The notes under the pieces are model-generated. The model saw only the letters and a list, made by a program, of their open reading frames with translations. It was not told the DNA's origin and searched no databases. Below, one piece after another: positions 45,549 through 54,747 of a DNA stretch of 64,000 nucleotides (its first letter is position 1; each line of letters opens with the position of its first letter). Made by a program: the position numbers and the translations under genes. Location of the stretch: assembly GCA_019186965.1 (NCBI GenBank), contig JABARV010000018.1, positions 62,001 through 126,000 of the forward strand, given 5' to 3'. The stretch is from Turneriella sp. GTDB taxonomy: Bacteria > Spirochaetota > Leptospiria > Turneriellales > Turneriellaceae.

Positions 45549-45577
45549 TGGGTAATACCTGTGCATTTAAAAGTACG

Positions 45578-45607
45578 GCGGAGTTCTATATTTTTTAGAA
45601 ACTCCGC
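45578..45607. other. Stem-loop in the pyrG 5' region
   Basis: GCGGAGTT (45578-45585) pairs perfectly with AACTCCGC (45600-45607); a short CTA/TAG extension with one bulge continues toward the loop. It lies about 30 bp upstream of the pyrG ATG. No T run follows on the minus strand, so it is not a typical terminator there. It could be a leader hairpin for pyrG or a remnant of an element. Confidence 0.4.
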
Positions 45608-45631
45608 TTTAGCTTTTAATTTGCCGTATTT

Positions 45632-45652
45632 GGATTATGTCGCATGACTATA
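45632..45652 (+). repeat. Degenerate single copy of the 39-bp repeat unit
   Basis: GGATTATGTCGCATGACTAT followed by ACGC resembles the first half of the array unit at 42342-42521 (GGATTATGTCACATTAGGGG) with a small deletion, in the same orientation. It sits in the 355-bp gap upstream of pyrG, next to copy 2 of the dispersed palindrome. Confidence 0.4.
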
Positions 45653-45683
45653 CGCGGCGTCAAGTGAGAGCTACACCACCGTA

Positions 45684-45896
45684 GTGGGTAGGCCGGAACT
45701 CGCTGAGGCAAATTTTTCGCACATTTTGAATCGCTATTTTTGCACAAATTCCCCCCGCAAATCGTTGCCGATTTGCTCTGCACGGGGCGAAGATGCCTGA
45801 ATTTGTGCAAAATTTCGTATTTTTGAACGAACCACGCTTCAAAATGTGCGAAAAATTTGCTCTCTGTCTTGGCTTCGCGAGTTCCGGCCTACCCAC
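45684..45896 (-). repeat. Dispersed imperfect palindromic repeat, copy 2 (213 bp)
   Basis: Same element as at 40243-40495, in the opposite orientation. Its right arm, reverse-complemented, matches the left arm of copy 1 over about 100 bp with two visible differences, and its left arm matches the right arm of copy 1 with one extra A. The central GTGCAGAGCAAATCGGCAAC stretch is shared, but the GC-rich second hairpin of copy 1 is missing, and a different short segment (AGGCATCTTCGCCCC, reverse strand) lies on the other side. No reading frame. The FadL-type gene ends 8 bp beyond it. Confidence 0.88.
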
Positions 45897-45903
45897 CTAC
45901 TCT

Positions 45904-47436
45904 CTAAAACTTAACCAAAGCCCCCAGCGAAACCACAATAACATGCACACTGTATTTATAATCGGGTTGGTTTACTGGGTCAGAAACAGGCAGGGTTGTC
46001 GTTAACACGGGGCCCGATTTAACAGTCGAACGCGAGAGCCAAATTTGGTGTTGAAAACCAAAGATGATCTCCACCGGCGCCTTAACAACCGAATTAGAAT
46101 TTAAGAAATACGACGCTCCTAAAGAATAGGCAATTTTGTCGTTATCCAAGAAGTTGGAGTATCCTGTTTGGTCGGGAGTAAACGCTGGAGTATACGAAAA
46201 CCCAACGCGTGCCAAAAGCGGTAAATCCTGAATTTTTTGGATATACTTTCCCGGCTTAGCTTCTGCGCCAAGCCTCACTAAAAATATATTATTAAACTTT
46301 TGGAAAGACATCCCCACAGTACTCATATATATTTTTCGCGCACCATTTACCTCAAAACGGTTCCACCACTGGAACTCGGTATCGAGCGATATTTTAAGAG
46401 AGTCGTCGTGGATATACGTTGCACCCAATGTAAAGGTATGCGGCGAGAAAAAATCTAAAATAGAAAGGCGCAGCGGCATATCGACCTGCAAAAGCTGCGT
46501 TGTCGCACCTGCGTCTAAAGGATCCATAAGCATGTAAGTTTCACCGCGCCAGCTTAACCCCGCTAAAAGAATACGATTCTTAATATTGTGGCGGTATTGG
46601 ATACCCGCTGTGGGAGCACCCGCCGGAGTTAAATCCATTTGCGTTTGTGCGTTAGGAGTTTGGAATTTTCCCGTTGGGTCAATTTGCACATCGCTCATGT
46701 TAAAGCTACCTTTACCGCCAGTAAAGGTGTTAAACCCAAGGCCAACGCTTAGCCGGTCTTTCCAAACCTGAGCGCCAATGCCTGTCATAATCAAAATACG
46801 CTGTGCCTCACGCCCCAAGCGTAAAAAGTTATACGTTTCTGCACCGGTATCATTTACCGTTGCCACAGTTCCGTTGTCACGCAACGAAATTGCAAGCCCC
46901 ATGCGAATGGGCATGTTTTTGGGGGTATTGAAGAGCGTACGGGTATCAAAGATTAGCCCCAACTGCACCGCACCATAAACCATATTCTTTGTCGCAAGGT
47001 CCATATTCTTTGCAATTTTTGCGTTAGTGCGGCTAGGGGCAAGCGTTGGTAGCGACGCTTGAAAAAGATAGTTCATACCCAGTTCGTGCGTAGGTTTATT
47101 CGTCTCTGCCAAAAGCTCCGCTTCAAGTTTTTTATCTACCGCGTCTGTTGAACCTTTTTCATTTGATTGCAAAGAACCATCGTCGCGCAAAAGCTTAATT
47201 TTACCGGCAGCCGTTTGCGAAGAGCCTTGGTTACCGAAAAACCCCCTGTCGGTATAAGGGGAGGTAACACCGGCAATGTTGTAAAAGGTCGCCGTCCAGT
47301 CGCTTACACTTGCGACCCCAGCGCCCGAAAACCCAACCATCCTTGGACCCAACCCAAAACTTTCTGCAATTTCCGCCGAAACCGGCGATACCGCGACCGC
47401 TACAACAAGTATACCATACTTTAAAATACTCTTCAA
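45904..47436 (-). CDS. FadL/OmpP1/TodX family outer-membrane protein
   Basis: A 510-residue barrel protein. Translation begins at TTG (47436) with AAGGAG at good distance. Signal peptide GILVVAVAVSPVSAE is followed by the family's N-terminal hatch ESFGLGPRMVGFSGAGVASVSDWTATFYNIAGV, which matches the conserved GARAxGMGGAfvAxADDasAxyyNPAG pattern, and then regular beta strands to ...VSLGALVKF. FadL-type channels take long-chain fatty acids or other hydrophobic molecules across the outer membrane. Located 27 bp after the giant lipoprotein gene on the same strand, so co-transcribed. Confidence 0.9.
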   Translation of the reverse strand: MKSILKYGILVVAVAVSPVSAEIAESFGLGPRMVGFSGAGVASVSDWTATFYNIAGVTSPYTDRGFFGNQGSSQTAAGKIKLLRDDGSLQSNEKGSTDAVDKKLEAELLAETNKPTHELGMNYLFQASLPTLAPSRTNAKIAKNMDLATKNMVYGAVQLGLIFDTRTLFNTPKNMPIRMGLAISLRDNGTVATVNDTGAETYNFLRLGREAQRILIMTGIGAQVWKDRLSVGLGFNTFTGGKGSFNMSDVQIDPTGKFQTPNAQTQMDLTPAGAPTAGIQYRHNIKNRILLAGLSWRGETYMLMDPLDAGATTQLLQVDMPLRLSILDFFSPHTFTLGATYIHDDSLKISLDTEFQWWNRFEVNGARKIYMSTVGMSFQKFNNIFLVRLGAEAKPGKYIQKIQDLPLLARVGFSYTPAFTPDQTGYSNFLDNDKIAYSLGASYFLNSNSVVKAPVEIIFGFQHQIWLSRSTVKSGPVLTTTLPVSDPVNQPDYKYSVHVIVVSLGALVKF

Positions 47437-47463
47437 CCTAACTCCTTAAGGACGAAATCCATT

Positions 47464-50400
47464 TCACTCAAAAATTGCTGCCAGCTTTTCAAAGTGATCT
47501 GCTGGAATTTGCGACTGCCACGTACTCTTGTGTTTGTAATACGCTGCACTCGAGAAGCTCTGCATCAAGCGCCCAAACTGTCCCCAGAAAGTTTCGCCCG
47601 CCCTATACTTTTTACAATACGAATCTGCGGAATAGTATTCTGCTGTGTTAGGTGGATAGCACCGCATTGTTCGTGTATTAAAGAGCGTACGTAAATCTGA
47701 CAATATATCCAAAGATGTATAAGGCGCCTTATTCGTAAGGCTTGTCGAGAAGTACGTCATAAAACCATCGGGTTTAAACCCAACAAGGCCGCTTTCAAGA
47801 AGCGCATCGTAATCACCTTGGAATTCGGTTAAGACGTCAACCAAGGGTGGCGCGATCCTTTCAAAAAGCCTTTCATATTCGCCTGTATCAACATTGTACA
47901 GCAAATTCCCAACGACGTTTTTAACAGATTTTAGCTGTGCACCAGTAAAATTGGTACTGTCGTAAAGTAGTTTTCGCGCACGCACCAAACCTGCCGTAAT
48001 GTAATCGCTATTACCCGCGCACGTAACGCCATCGGCGCCACACCGCGTGGGAGCAAGTAAATCTGGAATTGCTTTTGCAAGGAAATGTAGGTTATTTTTA
48101 TCAGGGTTCAACAATGGTTCGGGCTGTAAGCTATCTGCGTAAAATCCACGATAGCCACCAAAATAGTTGGGGTTACTTTTAGGAAGCCCGTTTCCTTCCA
48201 TGTAGTAATGGATCATTTGGCGCACATTTACAGCGCTAGCGCTACTTTTGTCCTGGTAATTACCGTCGCCGCTAACATCTGTATATTCTCCGGCTTCAAT
48301 AATGTTATTGCCGTTTCTATCGTAATGCGGCTCGTCGACGCGTTTTTCGTAAAGCTGGCAAAGCATTAAATTCTTTGCTGCATCCATTTCTTTGTCAAAG
48401 TCGATTCCACCGCCCGCGGGAATAAAACTTTGTTCTTTAATAAAGCACTCAACTTTACCGCCGTTTTTGGGGTTCGCCATATATTTAACGTCCCCGGGAC
48501 CGCCGGTTAATAGCCTACCGTATAACCAATCGATCTTGTCGCTAATATCGGTGTAGGTAACTTCGTCGACGCCGCGCTTCATGTTGCGTGCAACGCCACC
48601 CATGTCGAGCATGTAGTAACCCGCGTGGTAAATATTAGGAACCTTTGTTGAAATTGTACACGTACCGCCCACGTTTGCAACGTCGGTAAACGTTTTTAAA
48701 GGCACGTACGCTTGTGAAATAAACGTGAACGTACCTGGATCCCATTTGCCATCTTCATTATGGTCGTAGAACCCATTTTGTGAGCCCCCTGGACAGGTGG
48801 GTTCACCCAACATAAAAGGACTGTAGAGAAGGTCCTTTTTGATATTTATCTCAAAATACGAATTTACCTTTTCGTTGATATCTTCAAACACACTTTCGTA
48901 CGAACCCAATTCTTTAAATTGCTCAAAATTGAAACTACGCAAGGTGTTTAAATCGTCCATTTTGGTCGACACAAGCATCTCCAAGAAGGTATCGACAGAA
49001 TAGTCACCTGCACTGTTTTTGCTATTTATAAAATCGACAATGTGGTCAATGTCTTGGTCAGAAAGCGTAATTTGGCTAGTCGAACCTTGTACCTCACGCA
49101 TATAGTTATTGAGCATTGGGATTGCCGCTTTAATCGCTGCAACAATTTCCGCATCGCTTGTAAGTAGCCTTAAGTAACCAATAAACTCACGCATCATGTG
49201 TAAAGGCACACCGTTTAACGGCACACCGTTAACGCTTGAATTGAACCGGTTTGTCCTAAAAAGCCATGGGTGTACTTTAAAAGAAGAAGCTAAACCAAAC
49301 GGTATTGCAGCCCCGCCGCTTGTTAGGCTTAGTTTAAAGGTATCGGGAGTTACATCGCGTACGTAGTACACCTTCAAAGGATCTAAACTGCTGGGGTTAT
49401 TGACAACCAACCCCGGTGGAACCGACCCTGTTAAATATATTCGGTCTTTATCTTCAAGCCCATGGTATTTTGCATACATTACATTTGCCGTAGTTACCTT
49501 CGTTTGGATTTCTGGGTTAACCACATTTTTAGTAGCAAAATAACGGAGCCTGTCTTTATTTTTATAATCCCCGTTTATAATAGTACCGCTCGTTAGTTCA
49601 AAATTGTCTTCTAACTTACGCGTATTATCTGCAATAAAGCTTTCCAAATCGCGTATCAATGGGTCGATATACGACATATTCGCGTATTTGTTGGTGGTAA
49701 AGCGCGGCATAAAACCATTACGCGCCCCTGGAGCCGTTTCGGTAAGTACGTTACTCAACGCAACATTTCCCGAACTCGTATCGTAAAAAGGTAGGTTTTT
49801 ATCGGCACCTGCGCCACCAATCATCTTCGCATCGTTAAGCGATGCAAGTCCTGTGAAGAGGGTATCTAACTCTTCACGGTATCCCAAGTCTGCTGTATTA
49901 CACCCCACATAACCTTTCGAGCAAAAATTACGTATTTCAACAACATCCCTATTGTCTCCAGGACCCATCGCTACGGCGTTGGGATACGAAGTTACTTTCA
50001 TCACCTGCCCGTCTTCGTGCATGGTTCCAAAAAGCATAACAAGAGGCGTAAGCATTCCACCCAACTTGCTATCGGATGGACCTGTGTACAAGTACCATGT
50101 CGCAACGCTACCGTCGGCATTGTATGTTTTAGGATATTTTATACACTGCGACTGGTCAAATTCGCTACAAAACCCATTCATGCTCCTATTTACCTTAGGT
50201 AAAGGAGGTAAATCCCGTGCTGTTACGCCACAACCCTGTTGGAAGTTCTCGAAAAGGTCTGGCGCACCATTACCACCAGAAAACGGTGTTAAATTTCCTC
50301 CACTACACTCTGTTTCGTCGGTGGGGAAATAATCGTCGTAGAATTTCTTAAAGTTATTCATCGAAGGGGAAGTATTGTGCGTTGTATACGCCACAGAGAG

Positions 50401-53400
50401 AATATCCCCTTCTTTATAGATTGCATCTGCAAGCGCTAAAACCGAATCGAAATTGTCGCTAATCATTTGGGGCGTTACGGGACCATTTCCCAAACTATCC
50501 CAAATTTGGTCGTTTAAATCGACAAGAAGGCTTGCTCCATCCCACGAAATTGCCGTCATCTCCAAAAGGACCATCGAGTCGCCTGCGGTATACGACTGCA
50601 CACCTTGCCGTACCGTTCTGGCGATGCTCACCCCGTGTTTTCCGCCTGCGGGGGTTTCGCTCACAAACCCTGTGCCGCCGTTTCCTACATAGTGCGCCCC
50701 TGCAAGACCCATGCTCACACCGCTTTTATTCCAAATACCGTTATCCGAAGCGCGGTGGCCGGTTGTAACCCCCCAAAGCCCATTGCCGTGGATGGTCGAA
50801 AAAACCGAAAACGATGCACCGGGATGTACTAACAAATAATTTTGTGCGGTATATCCGTACATGGGAATTACAAAAATATATTTTTTATACTTAAGATTCC
50901 ATTCGATGTTAGCGCGAATAGCCTCGTCGCGGGTATCAAAATCGATACGGATTTTCGACCAACCAGTACAGTTATTATTATTTGAGTACGCAGTATTATT
51001 TTGGGGGCGGATATAGCCATAGCGCGGATAGCCATAAACATCCCCTTGCGAATCCACCCAGCACGGATCGCCCGAATTTTGCGGGCGGTAGATCATTTCG
51101 TACATGTGGTAGTTTCCATTCCCGTTTATTAAACTGCCCCCACTTGCACTTGTACCTGCGTTGGTCCCCATCGCAGTCCGTGTAAAGTCGTTATAACCTT
51201 TTGCTATACGCGTCGTATAGCCGTCGGTATAAAAGTCGTTTTCGTATTTTACTTTGCTGCCGTTAGCGGCTTTTCCTTTAACCGAATATGGGCCATACCC
51301 TTCCCACGCGCTTAGAGCAAATTCGGAAACCATCCAGTTTGCCGTCTTTTGCTTTGTCGACTCGATATCGCCCTGGTGTGGAGAAAAAGTGCCACGGAAC
51401 TTTCCATTGGTGGTGTCGCTTGCATACGTCACAGTATCCGTACGGGGGATAAAGCGGCCGGGAGATAAGAGCTCAAAGTCGAACATGTTTAACGTGGGAC
51501 TATAAGGTTCGTTGTTGCGCGTCGCCGCGTGTATACCGTCCCCAGGCGTTGCCACGTTTGTCACCTGTGCATTCATTGTGATTGTAAAAAGAACCAAATC
51601 AATAGTAATTGTTCTTACTCCATCGGCGCCGATGTCAGTTGCACCCATCGAATTTAGGCTGGTTTGTAGCGTTAGCTCCGCCGGTGCATTTGTGGGGTCT
51701 ATGACACCGCTTGATGCAGCGATTGTGTATAAAAATGACGTTAAGTATGGTACGTTATCGAAGCCTGGCTCGCCGGGCTTACGCCCTGCTTTATCTAGAA
51801 TGGCCATGTTCCGCATCGAATACTGCATTTGGCCAATATAGCCCTGCAGGTTACGCTCCACCCCATTGGGGTCGCTTGCAAAAATAGTTTGCGCGTCTTC
51901 GGGAGAAAACGCCCATTGTTTTCCCGTTTGGTCGTAAAAACGCTCTAAAAGGTGGTAGTAAAAATTTTTGAGCGCCGATTCTAAATAAAGCTCGCCATTA
52001 TAATTGGGTGGCACAGTAACCAAAGAACTTACCTTTGTCGCCATATACTGCCTAAAGGGGTTTATATATTTTTGCGTCGAACCAACATTAACAAGTTTAG
52101 TAAGGTATCCATCACTAGGCGCTAAAAGCCCTTTAAAAATCGTCGATGCTCCCCCACCCCCTGGGTTAAAGGTAAACCCTGTATGGAGGTGGTCTTTCAA
52201 TTTTTGGATTGGATAGCGTTGTGTCACAGAATTTACGCCATACGTGGGATTATGTACCACGTCTTTAAGCCACTTATAAAGAGGCGTGTTTGTATCGAGC
52301 GCGACGAAACCTTCCATGGCATCAAGACGCGGTGCATCGGCATTGAGCGATTTAAAAAGCCACTCGGTTAAGTATTCATCGTCCGTTGCTGTGTTCCCGC
52401 CGGGGTTGAGCATCGACAAGTGCTCTGCTTCGCGGTCTAACACTTCTTTACCTTGAGTGAAGACAAAGTCTTTTCTTGTTACAGGGTATACGTGATCAAT
52501 AAGATAGTCGACGACTGCTACCTGTGCAGCATTTGCGGGGGTAGAGGTATTTACTGTCCAATCGACAATTTTTTTCTCGGATTCTGTATATTCATCTAAC
52601 TTACCCCCCTGCCACGTGGGTTTTAAATCACTTATCAGGTTTTGGACGCGCAACTCAATGTTACCGCTGTTTTTCATCGAAAGCGTTGCATTATACATGT
52701 ACGCCCCAGGAGTGCTGTCGTTTTTCACAACATACTTCGAGCCTTGGTCTACAACAGCCGCCGCGACAATGCCCTTTTGAGAGGCATCTGTTGTTGCTGT
52801 CGCGGTTGCGGTTGTTCCAGATACAGGCGGCGCAATTGTTATTACAGGGTTTGGGTTTGTACACCCGAAAGTAACATTTTCTGGAACAATGCCTGTGACA
52901 CTTCCCGAGGCCACTGTTGCGGTTAACCGCATTTTGGTGTCAGGGCAATCCGTTTGGCTAAACGTTACATCGGGAACGGTAGAATACCCTGTTCCTCCCG
53001 ACGTAACTGTAATAACGGGAACCAAAATGGGCGCTGTAGTAGCGACTGCCGTCGCGCCAAGGCCTGGCCCTGGGGAAGCATCGATATTCAAAATAGGTGT
53101 CATCGTGTTGTAACCCAACCCTGGGTCTACAACAGTGAGCGCAGTTACTTTACCATCTACAACGACGGGCTCAATGATTGCAGGCCTAACTCCAGTGTCG
53201 GAGGTAACTACCTCAATACGGGGACCTGACCTATTTGCATAAATACAGTAGCCTGTACGCAATGTATCGTAAAGAGACCATAAAGCGTCACGGCCTTCCA
53301 TCTCGACCGTAGCCGATCTGGGTTTGCCGTTTAAAAAGACAGAACCGGGGTCGTCGCAAGTTTTCCATGTCGTGAGCGCAGGAAAATAGTATTCATTTGA

Positions 53401-53937
53401 AAAAGCCGCATTTTCGGGGATAGTAGGGTCGCTTTTGGGAAAAAGCGAGGTGCTTTCACCCACATACTTAACGACACGTGCGCCAAAGCTTGTTCCGTCG
53501 GTAATCGCTTGTGCATCGATATCTAAAAGGTCGCTTATGACATCCACACCTTGGTTATACTCTGCACGCCTTGCGGGGGTCGACATATAAAAACGGGCAA
53601 AACGGTCGACTGTTGCGGAAATATTGTCCGCAAGTTGCGGTATCGCGGGTTTATTGTAGGTAAGGTTGCCCAGCGAATGCATGAGCTTTACCCCCATCAC
53701 AGGATCGGCACGGATGAGCTTGTCCATACGGTTATTAAACTCTGTGGGATTTACTGTTGTAAACGCAGCACGGATTGCAGGGGTTTCGTTAAAAAGGTCG
53801 GCAAGCGCAGTTTCTGATTTAGGCTCAAGCGTTTGGAACTCCATCTCGCCCGGAGCACATGCTGCCCATACAAACGCTAACATTGTTAAAATAGGGATCC
53901 GTACCCATATTCTGCTGTTATAAAGGCTTTTCTTCAT
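47464..53937 (-). CDS. Giant lipoprotein (about 2,157 residues)
   Basis: ATG at 53937 gives MKKSLYNSRIWVRIPILTMLAFVWAAC, a lipoprotein signal; starts at 53949 and beyond are in frame but no ribosome site distinguishes them. The mature protein begins with a helical domain, then at about residues 245-390 a beta segment of repeats (VDPGLGYNTMTPILNI, VTSGGTGYSTVPDVTFS, VVDQGSKYVV). Around residues 1490-1550 is DRIYLTGSVPPGLVV...VYYVRDVTPDTFKLSLTSGGAAI, a pattern I associate with phage tail proteins. Calcium-type loops appear near residue 1722 (DHNEDGKWDPG) and residue 1872 (DRNGNNIIEAGE and DVSGDGNYQD). No catalytic motif seen. Probably surface-exposed, working with the FadL barrel. Confidence 0.8.
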   Translation of the reverse strand: MKKSLYNSRIWVRIPILTMLAFVWAACAPGEMEFQTLEPKSETALADLFNETPAIRAAFTTVNPTEFNNRMDKLIRADPVMGVKLMHSLGNLTYNKPAIPQLADNISATVDRFARFYMSTPARRAEYNQGVDVISDLLDIDAQAITDGTSFGARVVKYVGESTSLFPKSDPTIPENAAFSNEYYFPALTTWKTCDDPGSVFLNGKPRSATVEMEGRDALWSLYDTLRTGYCIYANRSGPRIEVVTSDTGVRPAIIEPVVVDGKVTALTVVDPGLGYNTMTPILNIDASPGPGLGATAVATTAPILVPVITVTSGGTGYSTVPDVTFSQTDCPDTKMRLTATVASGSVTGIVPENVTFGCTNPNPVITIAPPVSGTTATATATTDASQKGIVAAAVVDQGSKYVVKNDSTPGAYMYNATLSMKNSGNIELRVQNLISDLKPTWQGGKLDEYTESEKKIVDWTVNTSTPANAAQVAVVDYLIDHVYPVTRKDFVFTQGKEVLDREAEHLSMLNPGGNTATDDEYLTEWLFKSLNADAPRLDAMEGFVALDTNTPLYKWLKDVVHNPTYGVNSVTQRYPIQKLKDHLHTGFTFNPGGGGASTIFKGLLAPSDGYLTKLVNVGSTQKYINPFRQYMATKVSSLVTVPPNYNGELYLESALKNFYYHLLERFYDQTGKQWAFSPEDAQTIFASDPNGVERNLQGYIGQMQYSMRNMAILDKAGRKPGEPGFDNVPYLTSFLYTIAASSGVIDPTNAPAELTLQTSLNSMGATDIGADGVRTITIDLVLFTITMNAQVTNVATPGDGIHAATRNNEPYSPTLNMFDFELLSPGRFIPRTDTVTYASDTTNGKFRGTFSPHQGDIESTKQKTANWMVSEFALSAWEGYGPYSVKGKAANGSKVKYENDFYTDGYTTRIAKGYNDFTRTAMGTNAGTSASGGSLINGNGNYHMYEMIYRPQNSGDPCWVDSQGDVYGYPRYGYIRPQNNTAYSNNNNCTGWSKIRIDFDTRDEAIRANIEWNLKYKKYIFVIPMYGYTAQNYLLVHPGASFSVFSTIHGNGLWGVTTGHRASDNGIWNKSGVSMGLAGAHYVGNGGTGFVSETPAGGKHGVSIARTVRQGVQSYTAGDSMVLLEMTAISWDGASLLVDLNDQIWDSLGNGPVTPQMISDNFDSVLALADAIYKEGDILSVAYTTHNTSPSMNNFKKFYDDYFPTDETECSGGNLTPFSGGNGAPDLFENFQQGCGVTARDLPPLPKVNRSMNGFCSEFDQSQCIKYPKTYNADGSVATWYLYTGPSDSKLGGMLTPLVMLFGTMHEDGQVMKVTSYPNAVAMGPGDNRDVVEIRNFCSKGYVGCNTADLGYREELDTLFTGLASLNDAKMIGGAGADKNLPFYDTSSGNVALSNVLTETAPGARNGFMPRFTTNKYANMSYIDPLIRDLESFIADNTRKLEDNFELTSGTIINGDYKNKDRLRYFATKNVVNPEIQTKVTTANVMYAKYHGLEDKDRIYLTGSVPPGLVVNNPSSLDPLKVYYVRDVTPDTFKLSLTSGGAAIPFGLASSFKVHPWLFRTNRFNSSVNGVPLNGVPLHMMREFIGYLRLLTSDAEIVAAIKAAIPMLNNYMREVQGSTSQITLSDQDIDHIVDFINSKNSAGDYSVDTFLEMLVSTKMDDLNTLRSFNFEQFKELGSYESVFEDINEKVNSYFEINIKKDLLYSPFMLGEPTCPGGSQNGFYDHNEDGKWDPGTFTFISQAYVPLKTFTDVANVGGTCTISTKVPNIYHAGYYMLDMGGVARNMKRGVDEVTYTDISDKIDWLYGRLLTGGPGDVKYMANPKNGGKVECFIKEQSFIPAGGGIDFDKEMDAAKNLMLCQLYEKRVDEPHYDRNGNNIIEAGEYTDVSGDGNYQDKSSASAVNVRQMIHYYMEGNGLPKSNPNYFGGYRGFYADSLQPEPLLNPDKNNLHFLAKAIPDLLAPTRCGADGVTCAGNSDYITAGLVRARKLLYDSTNFTGAQLKSVKNVVGNLLYNVDTGEYERLFERIAPPLVDVLTEFQGDYDALLESGLVGFKPDGFMTYFSTSLTNKAPYTSLDILSDLRTLFNTRTMRCYPPNTAEYYSADSYCKKYRAGETFWGQFGRLMQSFSSAAYYKHKSTWQSQIPADHFEKLAAIFE

Positions 53938-54073
53938 TGTTTTACCCATATTTATAAAGTATATATTAACCCGCACTAAAAGATGGCGTTCGAACTGTAT
54001 GGTGTGCCAAAAAAACATAAGGACTACCTAATTTTAAGTTGCCACACGCGCTCAACATTATTATTCCCCATAA

Positions 54074-54631
54074 ATGGCCTCTAAAAACCAACAGTTTGAC
54101 GTACGTCGTGACGGGACCTTTGTGCTGCACGACAATCTCTATATAGATTATAGGCAACAACAGGTAAGTATTTTGGTGCGGCGCCTCATCAAACTAAAAG
54201 GCCGCCTTACAAGGGTAATCGGACGCTCCCTTGCGAACGACAACCGCCTCATTGGCCAAGAAAAAGCAACCATTGCCACCATCCTTTTATCGCTCATACG
54301 TACAATGGCATCCCTCCATTTAAAACTCCTCGACCCCCGTTACGCGGCAGAATACTCTGAAAATCCGCGGGTCTATTTCGGTAGCGACGGATTCGCCATC
54401 GAAGGCAAAATAAACCCTGCGGCGTTCACCACGCACTTCTCAATCGAGGCTTGGAACAAGAATTATCTGGAAGGCGCTATAACTGTTTTTCTTAAACAAT
54501 TTGAGGCGGTTTTGGCAGATAAAGAGCTTAAAGCCAAAGAAAAAATACAACTTGCCTATACTTTAAACCCCGTCTTAATAGAAACAATCCAAGCGTTTTA
54601 TTTAGTGCGTTCTTTTGGAATTTTTACGTAA
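54074..54631 (+). CDS. Cytosolic helical protein of unknown function
   Basis: A 185-residue protein with no signal peptide. The start MASKNQQFDVRRDGTFVLHDNLYIDYRQQQVSILVRRLIKLKGRLTRVIGRSLANDNRLIG is basic and has a beta hairpin then a helix; later helices are TIATILLSLIRTMASLHLKLLD, FLKQFEAVLADKELKAKEKIQLAYTLNPVLIETIQAFYLV. It resembles no family I know. It is divergent from the giant lipoprotein gene and is followed by a promoter-like element and terminator-like hairpin before greA. Confidence 0.65.
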   Translation: MASKNQQFDVRRDGTFVLHDNLYIDYRQQQVSILVRRLIKLKGRLTRVIGRSLANDNRLIGQEKATIATILLSLIRTMASLHLKLLDPRYAAEYSENPRVYFGSDGFAIEGKINPAAFTTHFSIEAWNKNYLEGAITVFLKQFEAVLADKELKAKEKIQLAYTLNPVLIETIQAFYLVRSFGIFT

Positions 54632-54637
54632 TTGTCC

Positions 54638-54666
54638 TTGACGCCGTAACTTTTTCTTCATTTATT
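54638..54666 (+). promoter_or_regulatory. Candidate promoter upstream of greA
   Basis: TTGACG at 54638-54643, a 17-nt spacer, and TTTATT at 54661-54666. The -35 equals that proposed for the operon at 18503-18532. The start site would be near 54673, just before the hairpin at 54677. Confidence 0.4.
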
Positions 54667-54676
54667 GTGTAAAAGA

Positions 54677-54705
54677 AGCAGTGGCTGTTGCTACTGCTTT
54701 TTTTT
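54677..54705 (+). terminator. Intrinsic terminator between the unknown gene and greA
   Basis: AGCAGTGGC (54677-54685), loop TGTT, then GCTACTGCT (54690-54698), a nine-pair stem with one G-U, followed at once by eight T. It lies 46 bp after the stop of the upstream gene and 43 bp before the greA ATG. It can end the upstream transcript, or, if the promoter at 54638 is real, act as an attenuator in the greA leader. Confidence 0.75.
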
Positions 54706-54747
54706 GGATACGTCCACTTTAGGACATCCACCTAAAGGAGTTTATTG

